DNA of 5,784 nt from contig CAMPJY010000153.1 in the NCBI GenBank assembly GCA_946887025.1, positions 1 to 5,784 of the forward strand, read 5' to 3'. A model generated the notes under the pieces. It searched no databases and was not told the DNA's origin. It saw only the letters and a list, made by a program, of their open reading frames with translations. The DNA is from an uncultured Salinimicrobium sp. Its GTDB lineage: Bacteria > Bacteroidota > Bacteroidia > Flavobacteriales > Flavobacteriaceae. The position numbers and the translations under genes were made by a program. Positions within the stretch are counted from its first letter, which is position 1. Each line of letters opens with the position of its first letter. Below are positions 4,403 to 5,784 of the stretch, in pieces.

Positions 4403-5784
4403 ATGAACAATTTCCTATTTGTCGCTTCCGAAAATGATGCAATTCCAAAATGTAAGGTTGGAGGGGTAGGCGATGTAATTCGAGATGTCCCCCGACAGAT
4501 TGCCAGAAGAGGGGATCAGGTGCATGTTGTCGTGCCCTCGTATTCCCGCCTTCACCTAAAAGGAATTTTGATCTCCAAGCTGCACATCCAGCTCAGGGAC
4601 GTTACCTACGTTGCCTATTTGTATGAGGTTCCTGCCAAGATTGAAGACGGGAATATTCGCCATTACGTTATACATCATCCGGAAATTGAAGCGGGAAATA
4701 TTGGGGGTATTTATCATAATGATCCCAAAGAGCCTTTTTATACGGATGTGATCAAATACATTATTTTCTGTACTGCTGTCGCCGAGGCTATGAAAAAAGG
4801 TTTGTTCGGGGATATCAATATAGTTCATCTGCATGACTGGCATTCCAGTCTGATGCTTTTCCTGAAAAAGTATCACCCCGCGTATAAGGAACTGGCCAAG
4901 AGCCGCTTTGTATTCTGTATACATAATCTCGCTATACAGGGGATCAGGCCATTTGACAACAGTTACTCCTCATTGAAAAACTGGTTCCCAAAGCTGGATC
5001 TGGATTATAACGCCCTAAGGGATCCGCGTTATCCTGATTGCTTTAACCTGATGGCGATTGGAATTCGCTTTGCCGATGCGGTACATACCGTATCTCCTTC
5101 CTATAAGGAAGATGTGCTCCTGCCTAGTGTACCTCCCGAGTTTATAGGTGGGGAAGGCCTTGAGAACGATTTAAAACGAGCGGATAAGGAAGGAAGGTTT
5201 CATGGAATCCTTAATGGTTCGAATTACAGAAACATTGGAGGAGTGAAGAAAAACAGCCTCTTCACGCATATAGCAACTTCGGTTTTCAGGCAGCTTCAAA
5301 AAGAAACTGATTATAAGAAAGCGGAATTCCTTGCCTTCACAGGGGAGAAGGTTGTGCCTTTTCTAAAGAAGAAACCAAACTTTATCTGTGCCAGTGTCGC
5401 CAGGCTGACAGAACAGAAATTCTATTTTTTCAAGCGATCTCCTGAAGCCTTGAACGAGATCCTTGATAAACTGGAAGCTGTCAATGGAATATACATCCTG
5501 CTTGGTACCGGGGCTCCCGAATATGAGCAGCATTTAAGGCAGGTGAGCCGCAAGAAGAAAAACTTTATCTTCCTTAACATGCAAAGTGAGGAAGTGGTGG
5601 ATTCCATTTACCGGGATTCTGACTTGTACTTCATGCCCAGCCTCTTTGAGCCTTGTGGAATAAGCCAGATGCTTGCCATGAGGAACGGACAGCCTTGTCT
5701 GGTACACCATACAGGGGGATTGAAGGATACAGTGGAACACGCCAAAAATGGATTTGCTTTTGATGGAAGGACGTATGAAGAAAA
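4403..5784 (+). CDS. Glycogen/starch synthase-like GT5 glycosyltransferase (3' end beyond window)
   Basis: The family transfers glucose from ADP- or UDP-glucose to the growing end of an alpha-1,4-glucan in the cytoplasm. The visible 460 codons are open throughout and the end is off the window. The N-terminal GT5 domain starts at once with FLFVASEN and the donor-binding loop KVGGVGDV (18-25). It continues through HLHDWHSS (142-149), IHNLAIQG (173-180), FADAVHTVSPSYKEDV and GILNGSNYRN. The C-terminal GT-B domain has ARLTEQK (333-339), FEPCGISQMLAM (415-426) and TGGLKDTV (437-444). By alignment from memory with E. coli GlgA, His174, Arg334, Lys339 and Glu416 match the catalytic residues His161, Arg300, Lys305 and Glu377. 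Oddities are NGSNYRN in place of the usual NGID...W.P, and QKF in place of QKG. It runs about 35-40 residues longer than GlgA to this point. The start at 4403 fits the conserved N-terminus; no Shine-Dalgarno sequence is seen. I am sure of the family, less of true glycogen synthesis. Confidence 0.9.
   Translation, partial: MNNFLFVASENDAIPKCKVGGVGDVIRDVPRQIARRGDQVHVVVPSYSRLHLKGILISKLHIQLRDVTYVAYLYEVPAKIEDGNIRHYVIHHPEIEAGNIGGIYHNDPKEPFYTDVIKYIIFCTAVAEAMKKGLFGDINIVHLHDWHSSLMLFLKKYHPAYKELAKSRFVFCIHNLAIQGIRPFDNSYSSLKNWFPKLDLDYNALRDPRYPDCFNLMAIGIRFADAVHTVSPSYKEDVLLPSVPPEFIGGEGLENDLKRADKEGRFHGILNGSNYRNIGGVKKNSLFTHIATSVFRQLQKETDYKKAEFLAFTGEKVVPFLKKKPNFICASVARLTEQKFYFFKRSPEALNEILDKLEAVNGIYILLGTGAPEYEQHLRQVSRKKKNFIFLNMQSEEVVDSIYRDSDLYFMPSLFEPCGISQMLAMRNGQPCLVHHTGGLKDTVEHAKNGFAFDGRTYEE

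Noticed and set aside
4556..4924. 122-residue open frame on the minus strand
   Set aside because: It is antisense to the glycosyltransferase, whose motifs HLHDWH and IHNLAIQG are encoded in the same stretch on the plus strand.

Overview
The window reads as ordinary chromosome from a member of the Bacteroidota. Supporting signs are the YebC protein with the N-terminus typical of that phylum (MGRAFEFRKARKMKRW), AT-rich leaders without clear Shine-Dalgarno sequences, promoter-like elements resembling the Bacteroidota TTTG / TAnnTTTG consensus, and family variants (pirin with PFIFLNHHGPQ, CDF transporter with ADAIESTTD) that I associate with that phylum. I cannot fix the genus; a flavobacterium or cytophagian would both fit. 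No mobile element, RNA gene, CRISPR array or phage gene is visible.

Layout: five genes lie on the minus strand (read right to left) and one on the plus strand. From the right, a glycogen/starch synthase-like glycosyltransferase starts at 4403 on the plus strand and runs off the right edge. Divergent from it, across a 302-bp region rich in small dyads, is a 125-residue bacterial PH-domain protein (4100 to 3723). A 303-bp gap follows, holding a cluster of 11-bp tandem repeats embedded in a long inverted repeat. Then come yebC (3419 to 2700), a strong intrinsic terminator (2626-2658), a YiiP-like cation-diffusion-facilitator metal exporter (2528 to 1629), a NYN nuclease-like protein with a C-terminal OST-HTH/LOTUS domain (1519 to 785), and a pirin (731 to beyond base 1) that seems to start at TTG.

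The genes do not form an evident pathway. The strong terminator separates yebC from the three genes to its left. The CDF, NYN and pirin genes share a strand, but 109-bp and 53-bp gaps leave co-transcription uncertain. No new multi-gene system is evident. The parts most worth a second look are the repeat cluster at 3551-3650, the operator-like palindrome in the PH-gene promoter, and the sequence divergence of the glycogen synthase homologue.
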